Positions 1-13,000 of a stretch of DNA of 64,000 nucleotides are shown in pieces (the stretch's first letter is position 1; every line of letters starts with the position of its first letter). Where the stretch lies: positions 2,666,001 through 2,730,000 of the forward strand of contig QJPP01000002.1 of the NCBI GenBank assembly GCA_003996215.1. Reading direction: 5' to 3'. Position numbers and translations under genes: made by a program. The DNA comes from Jaltomata sinuosa. Its lineage: Eukaryota > Streptophyta > Magnoliopsida > Solanales > Solanaceae. The notes beneath the pieces are model-generated. The model worked only from the letters and a program-made list of their open reading frames with translations, did no database searches and was not told the origin of the DNA.

Positions 1-1404
1 TAACATCTTAAGATTCAGATGTGTATTCAGATTCAAACATCTAAATCTTAATGCACATCTTACTATTCAAATGTGCTTTCATATTCATATGTGTTAGACT
101 TAATGAGAACCAATAATTTTACCAATTCATCATTTGTGGCAGAATTTACAAACATACTATCTAAGCACGATACAGTATTGCAAAAACAACCTCAATTTTA
201 AATACAAAGTTGATTTAATGAAATTCATTGTCAATTTATTGGCTACTATCGTTAATGGAGGACATTTGGGGAAAATAGCCCTGCAAGTATTTTTCTTTAA
301 AAAGAGAATATTGGTTGACCAGAAAGTGACTAAGAAATATGAAGTTGGATTATTCTAATTATTAAAAAGTTGGGATAAATATAAAAATATCCCAAAAACG
401 TAAAAAGATATTATTTCATTTCCAAATTTCACAAATTAAAAATTTTAAATTCACGTTCTCTTTCTCATCAGGTATTTTATATTGTGAGAAAAAGAAGGGT
501 AGGATTTGGAGAGGTTAAGAGTTGTTTAGTAGAATCTTGATTTTAATATTTAAAAACCTTTGTGTAAATAAAAAAATATTGGAGCCTTTAGGTTTAAATG
601 AAGTCAAACCTCATTAACACTTAATCCTAAAAGTCTCACTCTCAACAGCAATGATAACAATAACAACCCAGTGTAATCCTACGAGTGGGAGAAAATCTCA
701 CTCTCCTTTATTAAAAAAATTAATCATTTTCTATTAAAAGTAGACTCGGGTATCTCTTTTTTATCAAAGAGGAGTATGGGTTGCTAAGTTTGTCTTATTA
801 ACAATTTTTTACACAACCATTTTCACATGTTGTATATATAACATGTTTTATTTGTAAGTTTCAAATCCCATATTTAAAAAAAAAACTTGCCTATAAATAT
901 CATTTAAATGACTTGATAGTGCAAAAAATTATTTACATTGATAGTATATAAAACTTAGTTCCGTATTTAACTTAATCTTTCTTGCATTATGCATAATATT
1001 TTTTCTTTTAGAACCCTTGCTAGTTTCAGCTACCACTTTTATCTATGATTTTGAATACTATAATGTCTCAATTAAGAAACCTTTTCTCCTAATAAAAAAA
1101 AAAAACCTTTCTCCACCGGGAGGAAGATGAATTGCATAGAAGAAAGCCTGTCCAATCAGGGAGGCCTATGGACGACAACAAATGCATCTCTTAGATAACA
1201 TGTTCATCTGAATTCAAATTTTGTATTCCGAATTCAAAATTTGTATCTACTTATGAAAAGAAAGACGTAATTTATACTTTTGAAGAAGGAGAGGGGTGTA
1301 AAAGTTGATGATTCGGCTAGTAGAGGAATATATGGCGAGAAGGGTTTTATTTATTTACTAGAAAAATAAATTTATATCAATCAGTTCAAGTTCAAAGGTA
1401 GGGT

Positions 1405-2030
1405 GATCTAGGGGACCCAAACCTTCAATCTCTTCTCTATGGGGGATGAAAAGGGCTACAAAATCAATTGACCCCTTTAAAGGAAGGTGTCTATGTTTTT
1501 GCATCACACATCCAGATTCAACCCTAGATATACTCAGATGATAAGGCAGGATGATGTCTGTTGATATCAGCTCAAGAAACATACAACAACAACCGATTAA
1601 AGGGGGAAATGATGATTGTCCATGCATATTTCAAAAATTACGGAGATATCAACCATCCAGTGTCATGAAGGTTGCGAATTTAATACCTTTTTGGATTTTG
1701 GTTTTCGTGACGTTAATTGTGTATGTCTTCAAGATCTAGGGAATCCAGACCTCCAATCTCTTCTTTATAGGGGACGAAAAGGGCTTCAAAATCAATTAAC
1801 CCCTTTAAAGGATGTATTAACATGATCCATCTAGATTTAACCTTAGATATACTCATATTATAAGCCAAGATGCGAGATATAATGTCTATTGATGTCATCT
1901 CAAGAAACATACTACAACAATCGACTGAAGGGGAAAATGGTGATTGTCCATATGTCATGAAGGGTGCGAATTTGATACTTGTTTGAATTTTGGTTGTCGT
2001 GGCGTTAGTTCATATGTATGTCCTTCAAAT
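1405..2030. repeat. Diverged direct duplication, two copies of about 300-330 bp
   Basis: The segment 1405-1733 is followed directly by a diverged second copy at 1734-2030. Shared landmarks include CTAGGG, CAATCTCTTCT, GGGCT(A/T)CAAAATCAATT, CCCCTTTAAAGGA, ACTCA(G/T)AT and a closing GTCGTGGCG/TTCGTGACG block. The offset falls from about 328 bp at the left to about 292 bp at the right, so one copy has lost about 35 bp. No transposon termini were recognised. Confidence 0.7.
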
Positions 2031-2393
2031 CCTTTATCCTTGTAACCAAACGACCCCTAGTGTTGTGGAAGAAGCATTGTACACGTTCTGCAAGGTCAAT
2101 TTCTATGAAGAAGTGATGCAAAGTCACAATGTTGGTGACATTGCAATAGTACCTTATTGAGACTATGTTGATACACAAAGGGCTAATTAGGTAATTATCT
2201 TGCACAATCTTCTACATAAAGAAGTATATCATACTAGAGATTGGATAAGTGATCTTGTTTTTGCCTCCACTTCTTATATGGCTACAAAGACTAGCTAGTT
2301 CAAAGTTCAAACTCATCTTATGGACAAAGAGTGGAAGGTGGCAGGGGGATTCAAAGGAATAATTAAGGACATATACCTATTAATTAAGTATGA

Positions 2394-2463
2394 AGGTCCT
2401 AATTTGTCTCATAAAAGTGGTTCCTAATTTTTGTCTCATAAAAGTGGTTCCTAATTTCTGTCT
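2394..2463. repeat. Short tandem repeat, about 27 bp unit, two and a half copies
   Basis: The unit TGTCTCATAAAAGTGGTTCC plus TAATTT(T/C) occurs twice in a row and is followed by a third partial copy beginning TGTCTCA. Confidence 0.7.
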
Positions 2464-5289
2464 CAAAATGTTCTTGAGCAAATAAAGTACAGGAATTGCT
2501 AGATATATCAAAAGTTTTCTCAGTTTCTCCCCCTTAATCAAAAGGCTTGCCACTTTGTTCTGCTTCTGAAAACTATGCTTGAGAGATGGTACTCCTAACT
2601 GGTACATTGATCACCTGTAATTATTTATAATATCATTATAACTGATTTTGTTGAAACTAATGTGATTACCTGTTTGGAGTCGATTGAAATTTCTTGTGCG
2701 TGAAGATTATTTTCCATGGGGAGGGAATCAATACTCATCAATAGCTTAACAATTAATGGAGTTGATGGATTATCTGCATTCTCCATCTTCAGGTTTACAA
2801 AAAGCTATCTAGTCATGCGCATTGTTTGCTTAACATAGAGAAGGCAGTGCAAGAGAAATCATAAACAAATGATCGAATTTTGGGATCTCAAGCAATACTT
2901 CTAAGCAAGAAGCAAGGGCACAACAGGTGCATGAAAGTTGTTGATTCATAAGTCATATTTGTTTTCTTCCACAAATGGAATGTGGAGGCATTCTTCTGTT
3001 ACTTGCTACAATTGTTGTAGCGCGAACAGCAAGGAAAGGGTAGACAGTGAAAAAAGGAAATGGCATGAGAGAAATTTACTCGGCACTTGGTGATTTCACG
3101 ATTGCCAAAGAAGCATCAAATGTTCTAATGAGATCCATGAAGCAATTCTTAATCATATTGCAAGCACTGACTCCCGGTGCGACCTCACAGAAAGCAATCA
3201 AAGAGAAGATCAAAAAGAATGAAATGTACATGTGTTATTGTAGTATTTCCTTCTTTTCTTAGAATATGTCCAGAAAACATGTTATAAGAGCCAACTCTAT
3301 TATCAAAGAAACAAAAAGAAAGGTGTGATAATTTGGCGCCAAATGTCCAAACGTGTGAAAAAGAAGCTGTGAAAAGACTAATGCACCAGTCAACCAGTAT
3401 GGTGGCGAATATGTTATGCTCTAAGCTAAGTTGTTTATCTTTTGATCCATAAGATGCTATAATCAATAGTAATTGGGTAAAATTTTTGAATTAGATTGTG
3501 CTACTTTGAAATCCAGTGGTGTTTTTCATAGCAGTCCAAGGGGTTGGTTTACTTTTGGCAAAAAAATCGAGTCAAATTCATAATCCTTATTTTGTAATGA
3601 CAATGTTCAATATTTCTTAATATGCTACAATCTTAAGGCTAATGATAGGACTCCTTTTAATTACATCATCTAATATTTTTCATAGTTTCTAAAAAGAATG
3701 GCCCGCACCATTTTTGACTAATTAGTTTGAAAATCACTTTTACAAATGACTTCTGGCGAGAAGCTAAATTATTTAGCTTTTGAAAAATAATTTCCGCTTC
3801 CACTCAAAATTACTTTTTTATTCTCTAAAAGCTTGACCAAACACCTATTGTTACATTTTCTATGCATCTATTTTCTTATAGAAATATATTTCACATACAC
3901 CTCACAAATGCATATACTTTCCAATCCAATTTAATATTATTCTTTTAGTCATTTTTCACATTACTTGAAATTTCTTTTATCATTCATTCATTAATAAACT
4001 CGCTCTAGATGCTTAACTTTTCTACTTGTCTAATAAGATACTACACTATGTAAAAATATAATGTTGATGTTATAATTTTTTATAATAAAGAAAATTCTCT
4101 AATTTTAGTTATATGGATATTAAAGTTAACAGAAAAATATTTAATTATAGTTAAAACTAATTATGATTATATTAAATAGAGAAAAGATCACTATTGCTTC
4201 TCATATGATAGCAATATGTGTATTATTGCACTATTAGAATAGATTATTCAAAAATAATAGTTGAGATACTATTTTATCTTAAGAATCGTAAATAATAATG
4301 TCTATTATCATAGCAGTAATCAAAATTTAAATTGATATTTATCTTTATTTTTTGGAAACAACGATATATACATTGATGAAACCAAAATGACATGCATTTG
4401 TTCAACTCAATCTATTTATAATCTTCATTGTTGTCGTTAATTTGGTATCAGAGCTTATTTTACCAAATATGTATATTTATATTTAGTGATTATACATGTT
4501 TTCTACATCTTTTTATGATAATTAGTACTCGTCATTTACATCAATTAATACAAATATCTATAACCTTATCTCTAACACGACGTAGAAAAAATAGCATATG
4601 TTTGTATCTCAAAATTAAAAATAAATAATTTGAATTTAGATCTCAACATCTTCAAAAAAAAAATGCAATATTGAGTGAGGGGGTGTTTCGTATCTTATCC
4701 TTGTGATGAGATAATTTGTATAGTATTTAAATTATAATAGCGTACGTAGTTTAATGATTTTATGTGGTTATTATTAATGTTATATCATAAAGATTTGTCT
4801 GCAATTACCTTACAATTGACCTGATTATGTACTTCTTTATTAATATTATCAGAGCATAAAACTTAAACTCGTAAATGTGTACATTACAATTCAATGTTTT
4901 CCACAATACTATAATTTTTCTATAGTTAGATGATTCAAGTTTTCCATATATATGCACAATCACTGATATTTTTTTTATTAATATGGTTGTAAATTACCTT
5001 ATTCTAAAGGATTTATTAATTTCGTTCTGATGTGTTTGCAGGTTCATGTTCTAACAAGGGAGATGGTGCATATTGGAATGTTGTTGCTAAAATATCTACC
5101 AATATCTTTGGTTGATACTGTGATTGCAAAATATGCTAAGTTCAAATTTGGAAATTTGGCAGAATTTGGAATACCACAACCAGAAGAAGGCCCTTTTTAT
5201 GTTAAGATCTCAAAAGGTGCATCCCCAGTAATTGATGTTGGTACCATTGACAAGATTAAACTTGGACAGATTAAGGTAAGATACTACTT

Positions 5290-5315
5290 TTATATATATA
5301 TATATATATATATAT
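5290..5315. repeat. (TA)n microsatellite
   Basis: About 13 TA units, in the intron just after the first visible exon of the flavin monooxygenase fragment. Confidence 0.9.
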
Positions 5316-5364
5316 TTCATTTCTACTTTGAAAAATATCATGTGAAAACATAGATGACTTGAGT

Positions 5365-5575
5365 TGCTCTGAGGGCTTTGGTCTGATGGTAAGAGCACAA
5401 CTCATGATGATGTGTCGTTAGGTGCACGTCACGAGTTCAAATTTTGTTGCAGACAAAGATATCGTATTTAACGAAGAAGAGTGAATTCAACTGCTGACAA
5501 AAACCTAGTATTTATGAAGAAGATAGAAATACAGGCTCATTATCTATAAAAGCTTATGGATTTTGTGCGAACACT
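5365..5575 (+). mobile_element. tRNA-derived SINE
   Basis: The segment contains an A-box-like GGTCTGATGGTAAGAGCAC and, about 45 bp downstream, a B-box-like ACGAGTTCAAATT, the internal promoter of tRNA-derived SINEs. A short unrelated body follows. I could not place the 3' end or a target duplication. It sits in the intron whose acceptor is damaged, ending about 40 bp upstream of that site. Confidence 0.6.
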
Positions 5576-6335
5576 TGAATTGTGTGTAATAATTTTTGGT
5601 GAATCGTTAATTATAAGTACTTCCTGGAATATCAGAAATAAAGGAACATACAGTAGTGTTTGACAATGGAGAAGAACATCAATTTGATGCAATCATTTTT
5701 GCTACTGGATACAAGAATGTAGCTACCAAATGGCTAAAGGTATGTATTGCAAATTATCAACACAATTGTTTAAAAAAAATAGATTTTAAATAGTTTTGTT
5801 CTTTCTCATTATTTTTTTTTCTTCTAATTTGGAGTCTTGAAATTGTTCTTGTAAATATCGTGTGCGGATAAGCTTTTGTCCGAGAGGTACTGTGTAAGAG
5901 TAAGTTATCAAAATACATATTATTACATATACATACATATTTAATTAAGATTAGTCATTACTTTTATGTATTTTTCACATTCATAAAGTAGTTTTATGAA
6001 TTTAACTTATATATGCTGACAACGTAAATGAAATTTTGCAGTTTAACCTCATTTTAGAAAGTTGTTTGCCCCATTTTCCTGGTTATTTCACTTACTATAA
6101 GTACTTACTTTAATTTTAATATTGTTGTCTCAAATTTGTACATTTTTTTTGTATGCAGGATTATAGCTCTATATTTCTTGATGATGGAACATTGATAAAT
6201 GAATTTCCAAATCATTGGAAAGGAGAGAATGGTCTCTACTGTGCTGGATTTTCAAAAAGAGGGATTGCTGGTATTTCAATGGATGCTATATCTATTGTTG
6301 ATGATATCAAGACTGTTAGAGGAGACAAAATCTAG

Positions 6336-7044
6336 TCATCCTTTTTTATTATTATTATTATATCAGACTATGTTGTTAAATAAATTTGCCGAACCCTGCA
6401 TGAATGCATGATGGTTTGTGCACCGGACTCCCTGTGTTGTAAAATTCAGCTACAACTTAAAATGTTGGATTGTTTTAGTATGTTTCTGTTGGATTCTAGT
6501 TTTTATTGTCATAGAAATTTGATGGATCTTTTCTGATTGATTGTTTTTGTTTGTCGGTTTTTTTTTTATAATGATGGTATGGAAACCAGCTTGCAGGCAC
6601 CTAGATTATCACATCGGGCGCTACTACCTCTTGCCAGCACAAGTATCGGGTAACTAACTCTACCCATCAAACTTGCAAAGACAGATGGAAAAATATTGGC
6701 CTAATGATTATGATGGAAAAAATTATTCTTTCCATAGTTAGAATAGAACTCATTGATGTTCATAAGGTTGCATAAAATTAAATGTACATTGAGCAAGTTA
6801 ACATTCCATCTTGTTAGGTCATTGCTAAGTCAATCTGTACAAAATGTCCTAACAAACCAGTACAGAAACAAGAGGATAACGAGGGGTGCGTATGTTACCT
6901 AGCTCATACAAGATACTCCCCAAGTCCTAGCAAGAATGTAAAAGTTGTTGCAGATGATTCAACTAGATACGTGCAGCGTACTTCTTCAGCATATCCATGA
7001 GAACAGATCAAGAAGATGATATGAATGATAACCAAATGGTTCAT
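6336..7044. other. Intergenic region between convergent genes
   Basis: 3' flanks of the flavin monooxygenase fragment (+) and the nucleotidyltransferase gene (-). About 6585-6680 resembles the segment CCAGCTCTCGCGCACCTCA...CTACTACCT found twice at 14.8-15.4 kb, so it is probably a degraded interspersed repeat. Nothing else recognised. Confidence 0.5.
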
Positions 7045-10000
7045 TTACCTTCCTCCCCAACCTCCTGTCTGCATTTTTGACCACTTAGCCTTAGGTGCAT
7101 ACTTATTGTTATGCTTTCTTTTGAGCCAACTTTTTGTGTCTGATTTTCTCAACAATTGAGCAGAAGAAGAAGTTCCTCCCGGGGTTTCTTCTGATCTTTT
7201 TCTTTTTGTCCAGAGAGAGTCTGCTGGTACACTGTCCCCCTTTGACTGTCCCCAATTCGCTGAAGATACTTTTCCCCAACCTTTGGTAGACCATTTTCCT
7301 TTTGACCAGGGAGAGTCGGGTGGTCCACCGTCCTCCTTGGGCTGTCCCCAACTCGCTGAACGTACTCCTTCCCAACCTTCAGTAGACCATTTTCCTTTTT
7401 TCCAGGGAGAGTCAGGCAGTACACCATCCTCCTTCGACTGTCCCCGAGGCACTGAAGTTAATCCTTCCCAACCTTCGGTAGACCATTTTCTTTTTGTCGC
7501 GATAGGTTCAGAAGGTATAGCCGACTGACTTCCTTTCTGACCTTCATTACTTAGAACCTCCTTATTCTTGATATCTCTACAAGGAAGTGTGATTATATTT
7601 CCATCTACTTTGGTGTTCCTTGTCTGAGAATCTTCTTGAAAGGGAGCAGCATGACCAAACAAATAATATTTTAATGCGGGTACTTCAACAAGGCCATCCA
7701 TAAAAGCAGAAATGTAGTCACTAGTACGCTGTATACACTTGTATATGCGCTTTATTTCTCCTTTCCCAACAGCCCTTGCAACATTTTGAGACCGGTCAGT
7801 GAAATCCTCAACCTGTGAAAATCAAGATAAGCCATTAATTCAGCACTTCCAAAGATTTCTAAGCAGAAAGGACATTAATAAATGAAAGATAACTACACTG
7901 ATGCAGCAAACTTTGGAGTCCCATGTTTTAGATAGCCAAGCTGCTTCGTAGGTGCTTGCACATAGTCCTTTGGCCCATAGCTTCTCAATCGACAATAACT
8001 GCAATGAAATGAGACCATAATGAGCCAGAAAACTGGATGTTTGCTAGGAACTGGGAGTCTCATGTGTAGCCCCACTTTAAGATGAGGCCAGATTTACTGA
8101 ATTCACAGTACCTTGATCAACAGCGTAACTAGCAGCTCAGCCACCGACTCTTTGTTCCTCTTCCCATAGTTCACAAACTTATTCAACGACTTTGCCACTG
8201 AATCTGGATCAGAACCATCTAGAACATTTCCAAGCCAAGGAATATTACCGAGCTACTCAAAACAAAAAATCTCATGAAAATACTAAAGTGCAAAGTGAAG
8301 TATCACTTAGAATCACAATGTTCTGCTTGAAATTAAGAATCTAGTCTATAGCAATAGTTTAAGCTCCTCAATTTCTAATCAGAAGACTGAAAGTATACAA
8401 GGATTTCCTATTTGACTTGACCCTATGTAGTTTCAAAACCATTAAACATACTTGCCAGAAAAGACCACTCAAACTTACTAATTCTGAACCCGGTCAAGCA
8501 ATTAAACTGCGCCAAAAACAAAAACTGAACTCCTCTACAAGCTTTTCTTTCGTTTGCATGGAGACCTTCTTTTCTTACTAATTTCCTCCTTTTTTGTTTG
8601 TCTCGTTTAAAATCGGATTCTTCAGTCTAGTCCAGTTATTAAGACAAGTTCTTCTGGTCTACTTGCTTGGTGTTTCAGATGTTTGTTAACAGCATCACTA
8701 TGCGATAGCATAATCATGTAACTGGCAATAATCTAGATAATCATCTTACTCCCTTTTGACTGTCATGACTGTTACACTAACATAATACAGAATCCTAAGA
8801 TGAAAGAACGCATATTGCTCCTTTACTGTTCACAATAGGGTTCACAATAGGGTCAAGTATCAATACGAATCAAAAGTCAAACAATGCAACAAGTGCTAAA
8901 ACCAAAACTGCCCAAGTCATGTATAAAAGAAAAGAATTATGAGTATGTATCACTGCATTGACAGCCTGACAAATGGAAGATTTTTCGTACACCTCCAGTT
9001 CTGGTGCTTAAGGGTCCTATATTTCCTTCAGAAAAAGTATTTCTATCATGATCCTTATTCCTGGGAAGTTTTCTTTTCTACAACAGCACTTCACTACACT
9101 GTGTACAGATCCTGAAATTAGTACATCCCTGTCAAAAGCCATTCGAAAACTGAAAAAGTAAGGATTCATAGTTACCTTCTAATATGGCAGAAAATGGCGG
9201 TAGTATTGGCGGATTTCGTGTCTGCAAAGTTAATCCATTAGAGGGAGGAGTTCACATGACCCCAAATGAAAAGAAGAACAGATTATAACTAAACAACTAA
9301 CAAAATAGCACTCTAGAAAGGAAATATATACATACTTTTCAGCACACATCAAGTTTATCTCAGATAAAAACAAAAACAAAATAAGCAAAAAGGCAAGACT
9401 TTCAAAATTTATGTTTTCCAGTGAATTTAAATTATGAAGCATAAATACTACGCATTCAGAAACGTTGAAGTTATTCTGAATAAGCTAAAGGCTATGAAGG
9501 GGGGGGGGGGGGGGGGGGGGGAGGAGGAATTGAGATGAAGTGAAATAAGCTATGGCCTTCCTAGAAAGTATAGATCTTTTATTTTAATTTGCAATGATCA
9601 ATAATTTTGTTAACAAAAAGGGTTAAATCCAGCAACAAGAAGTTCACAAGAGCAACACAGCTTGTACAAGAGGGTGCTTTACAAAAGGTGCACAAAACCA
9701 TCTTTTTCTTTCTCCTTTTTTTTGGATAAGGCAAAGTAAATTTCATTAAGTACTACCAAGAAGGTACTGCAAGAGTACAAAAAGTAAATTTCTTCTTACT
9801 TTTTGTGTTTTATAAGTTGAAACAACACAAACTTGGTGTTGTAAGAACATTGTAACAAACTGGGAATTTTATTTGCTTAGAATAGCTTCCAAAGAGGATG
9901 GTGCTGATAGCATATTATGCACATTTTCATCCTTGACCCCCCAAGGAAATACTTTTTGCAAGGCAAAAGGAGAAGAAACATCCAACTCAACTGCTACTGA

Positions 10001-13000
10001 GACCTGTAAGATGACCTTCATGATTATTAACCAAAAAGTATCCACTATTACTTATGTTTCATGGTGTATTATGCTAACTTATTGAATGATTATGCATTCT
10101 GCACGCATATGCAAAAAGGAGTGTTGCTCTTTCTTTTCTTTTTTAATATAACCTAGAAATATGTTGCGTTCCAGCTCGAAACTTGGTGGATAACGGGTCC
10201 TGCTCCTCTACCCTTCTCCACTTAGATATCAAACTTGGTTGACCAGCTAGGATTCAAGCAAGAATATTACTATTCAAACAAATAACATTTTTTCCTTTTT
10301 TCTTTTTGTTCTTTTATAAGTTGAAACCATTTAAATTTGGTCTTGTAACCACATTGTTGAAAATTTGGGAATTCTATTCTGCTTGGAGTAGCTTTCATAG
10401 AAGGTACAGTAGCCCATAGCATTGAACCTCTAGAATGAAGGTCCCTATTAGAATAAAGGAAGCCGAAGGCAACAAAATTATGAGAGGGCATTGAAAAAAA
10501 AGTTGAATAACCACGGCTGACTAAATCAAATCATATGATTTCAGCAGAGTAAATTTTCTTCTAATAAGGTAAAGATTTTATTCATATAACTGTAACCAGT
10601 ACAAATTTTACCAAAGAGTGTTGTGTAAGGTTATGTAAAGTATTGGTTCACCAGTAGCTCCTACACTGACAGACTGATTAACCACGATAATAAAATATTC
10701 AGTTGAAGACACAATCGGTATTGACTCAAAGTGATCAGCATGCAAGTTCCATAATATGTGCTCAAGAAAGAGTAAGATGGCAACAGAGAAATAACTTGCA
10801 CTTGGCTAATACCTGCAAATGAAAAGCAACCAAAAGTATTACAGATAATGAGTTCAAAGTTTTGTCTCTTGAGCTATTAATATTCTGCGCTTTTGCCCAA
10901 GCTTTCATCTGCAAAAACAAGAGATCATATCTTCTGAGGACGTGAATAGAATGATGTGAACTACTGATATCTATCAGCACATACATAAATTGACCCCTGT
11001 ATCTTCTTCTATGAACAAGAACTGATGAACATAAGCCACTCAACCTTACCTCCAGAGGCAGAGGGGAGGGTATATTAACAGAATGTGAACTCAAAAATGT
11101 ATTTAGTAGTTCTTGTCTAAGCCACAACTTTGATTTCCATCTTTCTTCTTTTTCTAACTTTTGTGTTAATTGGAAGTAACATTCATTCAATGTACTACAG
11201 AAGTCACATGGCCTTTCTTAACTTTAAAATCACTGCCTCCTATCCGTAAATATTCAGAAAACTATTTTTCACAGAAATAGTTGTCAGTTTCTTCCAAGTA
11301 AAGATCTAATCAGCAAATAATATAAGGAGATGACAGGCTAATAAACATAGCGTACGCAATACATTTCTGATAAGCTTATCCATCCAGTTACATAAAATTA
11401 GATACATTTAAAAAAAGATGCAAGTCGTTGTGGCACAACTAATTGATACATCTTGCGAGTTTGCTTCCTTCCAATTTGAAGTTCGCTTTCAAGACAGAAA
11501 AGTAAAATTTTATTTTATGCTACCAACAGATGCTATTGGCTCCTTTTGTTGCTTTTTTTTTCTTCTCTTTAATCTTTCACTCCCATTGTCCCATGTGATA
11601 ACACGCCATGTCTCTTTGGCTGCCAAAAATATAAGGCGTAGTCTTAAAATGTGAACCTCCTTTTACTTTCTTTGTATTGTACATCTCATAGGCCATATGA
11701 TGGGAATTTTTGTTTCTGGATGTATTTCAAGTGAAGTTAGAGCTAGTGATGTAGGGTGTGCAAAAATCGGTTTAACCGATAAACCGAACCGATAAAAATA
11801 TTATTGGGTTATTGGTATTGGGTTATTGGGTTAACAGTTTTTAAACGGTTTTGTAAAATTTTTTATTGGGCTATCGGTTTTAAGGTTTTAGTTAATGGTT
11901 AAACCGATAACCCAATAAGATTATATTTAGATTATATTTTTATTCATAATTGTATAACAGTGGCTTTAGATTTTAAATATATACCCTATTATTTTTTGCA
12001 TTTTATAGTTGTTGTCTTAGTGTTGTTGTTTTCTTTCTAAAGTCATTGGTTTAATAGCATTCGGACCTATCACTGTTGCTTTTCTTTTTGAGAAATTGCT
12101 ACCGTTGCTACTGTATTCAAGTTTTCTACTTAATAAGAAAGAAAATAAGTTTATTTTAGTAATAACGTATTTGAATTTGCTTATGCTTGTAATTTGTATA
12201 GATGTTTATGCATGAAAGTAGTCTATATATGAAGAAGAAAATAAGAGAAATCAAAAATATTATAGGAGCATTTTCTTATCGGTTAAACCGATAACCGGAC
12301 CGTTAAGGACCAAAAACCGATTAACCGAAAACCGATAACGAATATCTTATTGGTTTGGTTATCGGTTTTGCATGTTCACAAACCGATAACCGATAAATCA
12401 AACCGATAATATACAAAACCAAACCGAACCGACCGATGCACACTCCTATAGTGATGTAATGGCTATCCTATTCATGTAAGTGCTAGGAGCACAGGTAGTT
12501 GTGTCAAGAACTATAGCCCTGTGGTAATGCTACGGTGCATCCAGGAATCAAATAAGAAGTCTTCAAAACTATTGAACAGGCAGAATTAGACTTGCACTTC
12601 ATTTCAGGAACAATTGTGCATATTGCAAACACACAAGATTGCAGAATTTTACCAAAAAGCTCAGCTTCTGAAACCTTTCATCGAGTGAACAAATCATGTG
12701 GATTATCTTAGACTTTGAAACTCCATCCCTGTTTTCAACTGATATATCGCACTCAATTTTCGTTCCACAATCAACAACTTTCAGAACAGGCACCTTGGCA
12801 GCTGTTACTGGATGAACACCAGAAACATGCCCATACCCTGAAGCACGAAAAACCACAGATGAAATAAGCGAAACATACTAAACCCTAATAGTGATAAAAC
12901 AAAGTACTAAATATAGTGTATATACGAAGGATTCATATAGCCCCAAACTAGTTTGGGACTGAGGAACGGTTGATTTACCTGTCACATTGCAGACAGAATG

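Larger units (their letters stand above)
1..5041. other. Intergenic / possible long intron, repeat-rich, no recognised gene
   Basis: No open frame here looks like a conserved protein. It matters that I find no first exon for the flavin monooxygenase fragment that begins at 5042: there is no frame with a GxGxxG dinucleotide-binding motif. The stretch holds two direct-repeat blocks (listed separately) and AT-rich DNA. Around 2,790-3,230 the plus strand has somewhat less AT-rich, weakly coding-like sequence interrupted by stops, which could be a decayed gene fragment; I could not assign it to a family. Confidence 0.5.
5042..6335 (+). pseudogene. YUCCA-type flavin monooxygenase, 3' half only (likely pseudogene)
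   Basis: Three exons match the C-terminal half of the YUCCA (indole-3-pyruvate monooxygenase, auxin synthesis) family, closest in style to the short YUC10/11 branch. Exon 5042-5275 begins VHVLTREMVHIGMLLLKYLP and includes PVIDVGTIDKI. Exon 5617-5739 carries FDAIIFATGYKNV, the family's ATGY signature. Exon 6159-6335 includes GLYCAGFSKRGIAGISMDA and a TAG stop. Two faults are visible. The upstream exon with the FAD GxGxxG motif and the NADPH site is absent from the preceding 5 kb. The acceptor expected before 5617 reads AA instead of AG; using the nearby AG at 5616-5617 drops one base and leads to a stop within eight codons. A SINE lies in the same intron (about 5365-5575). Known for the family: FAD/NADPH enzymes of about 380-420 residues. 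Inferred: a truncated, non-functional copy, unless a very distant first exon exists. Confidence 0.75.

Noticed and set aside
2790..3262. Small gene at 3.0 kb (71 codons)
   Set aside because: Weakly protein-like in more than one frame with stops and no recognisable domain; could be a decayed fragment but not supportable as a gene.
1..5041. Missing first exon of the flavin monooxygenase
   Set aside because: Searched for GxGxxG-coding frames on the plus strand; none found.
7283..7528. 81-codon plus-strand frame with SQPSVDHFPF repeats
   Set aside because: Antisense shadow of the GW/WG repeat exon of the nucleotidyltransferase.
9499..9521. Poly-G run as a regulatory G-quadruplex
   Set aside because: A pure homopolymer in an intron, probably of uncertain length; no structured G-run spacing.
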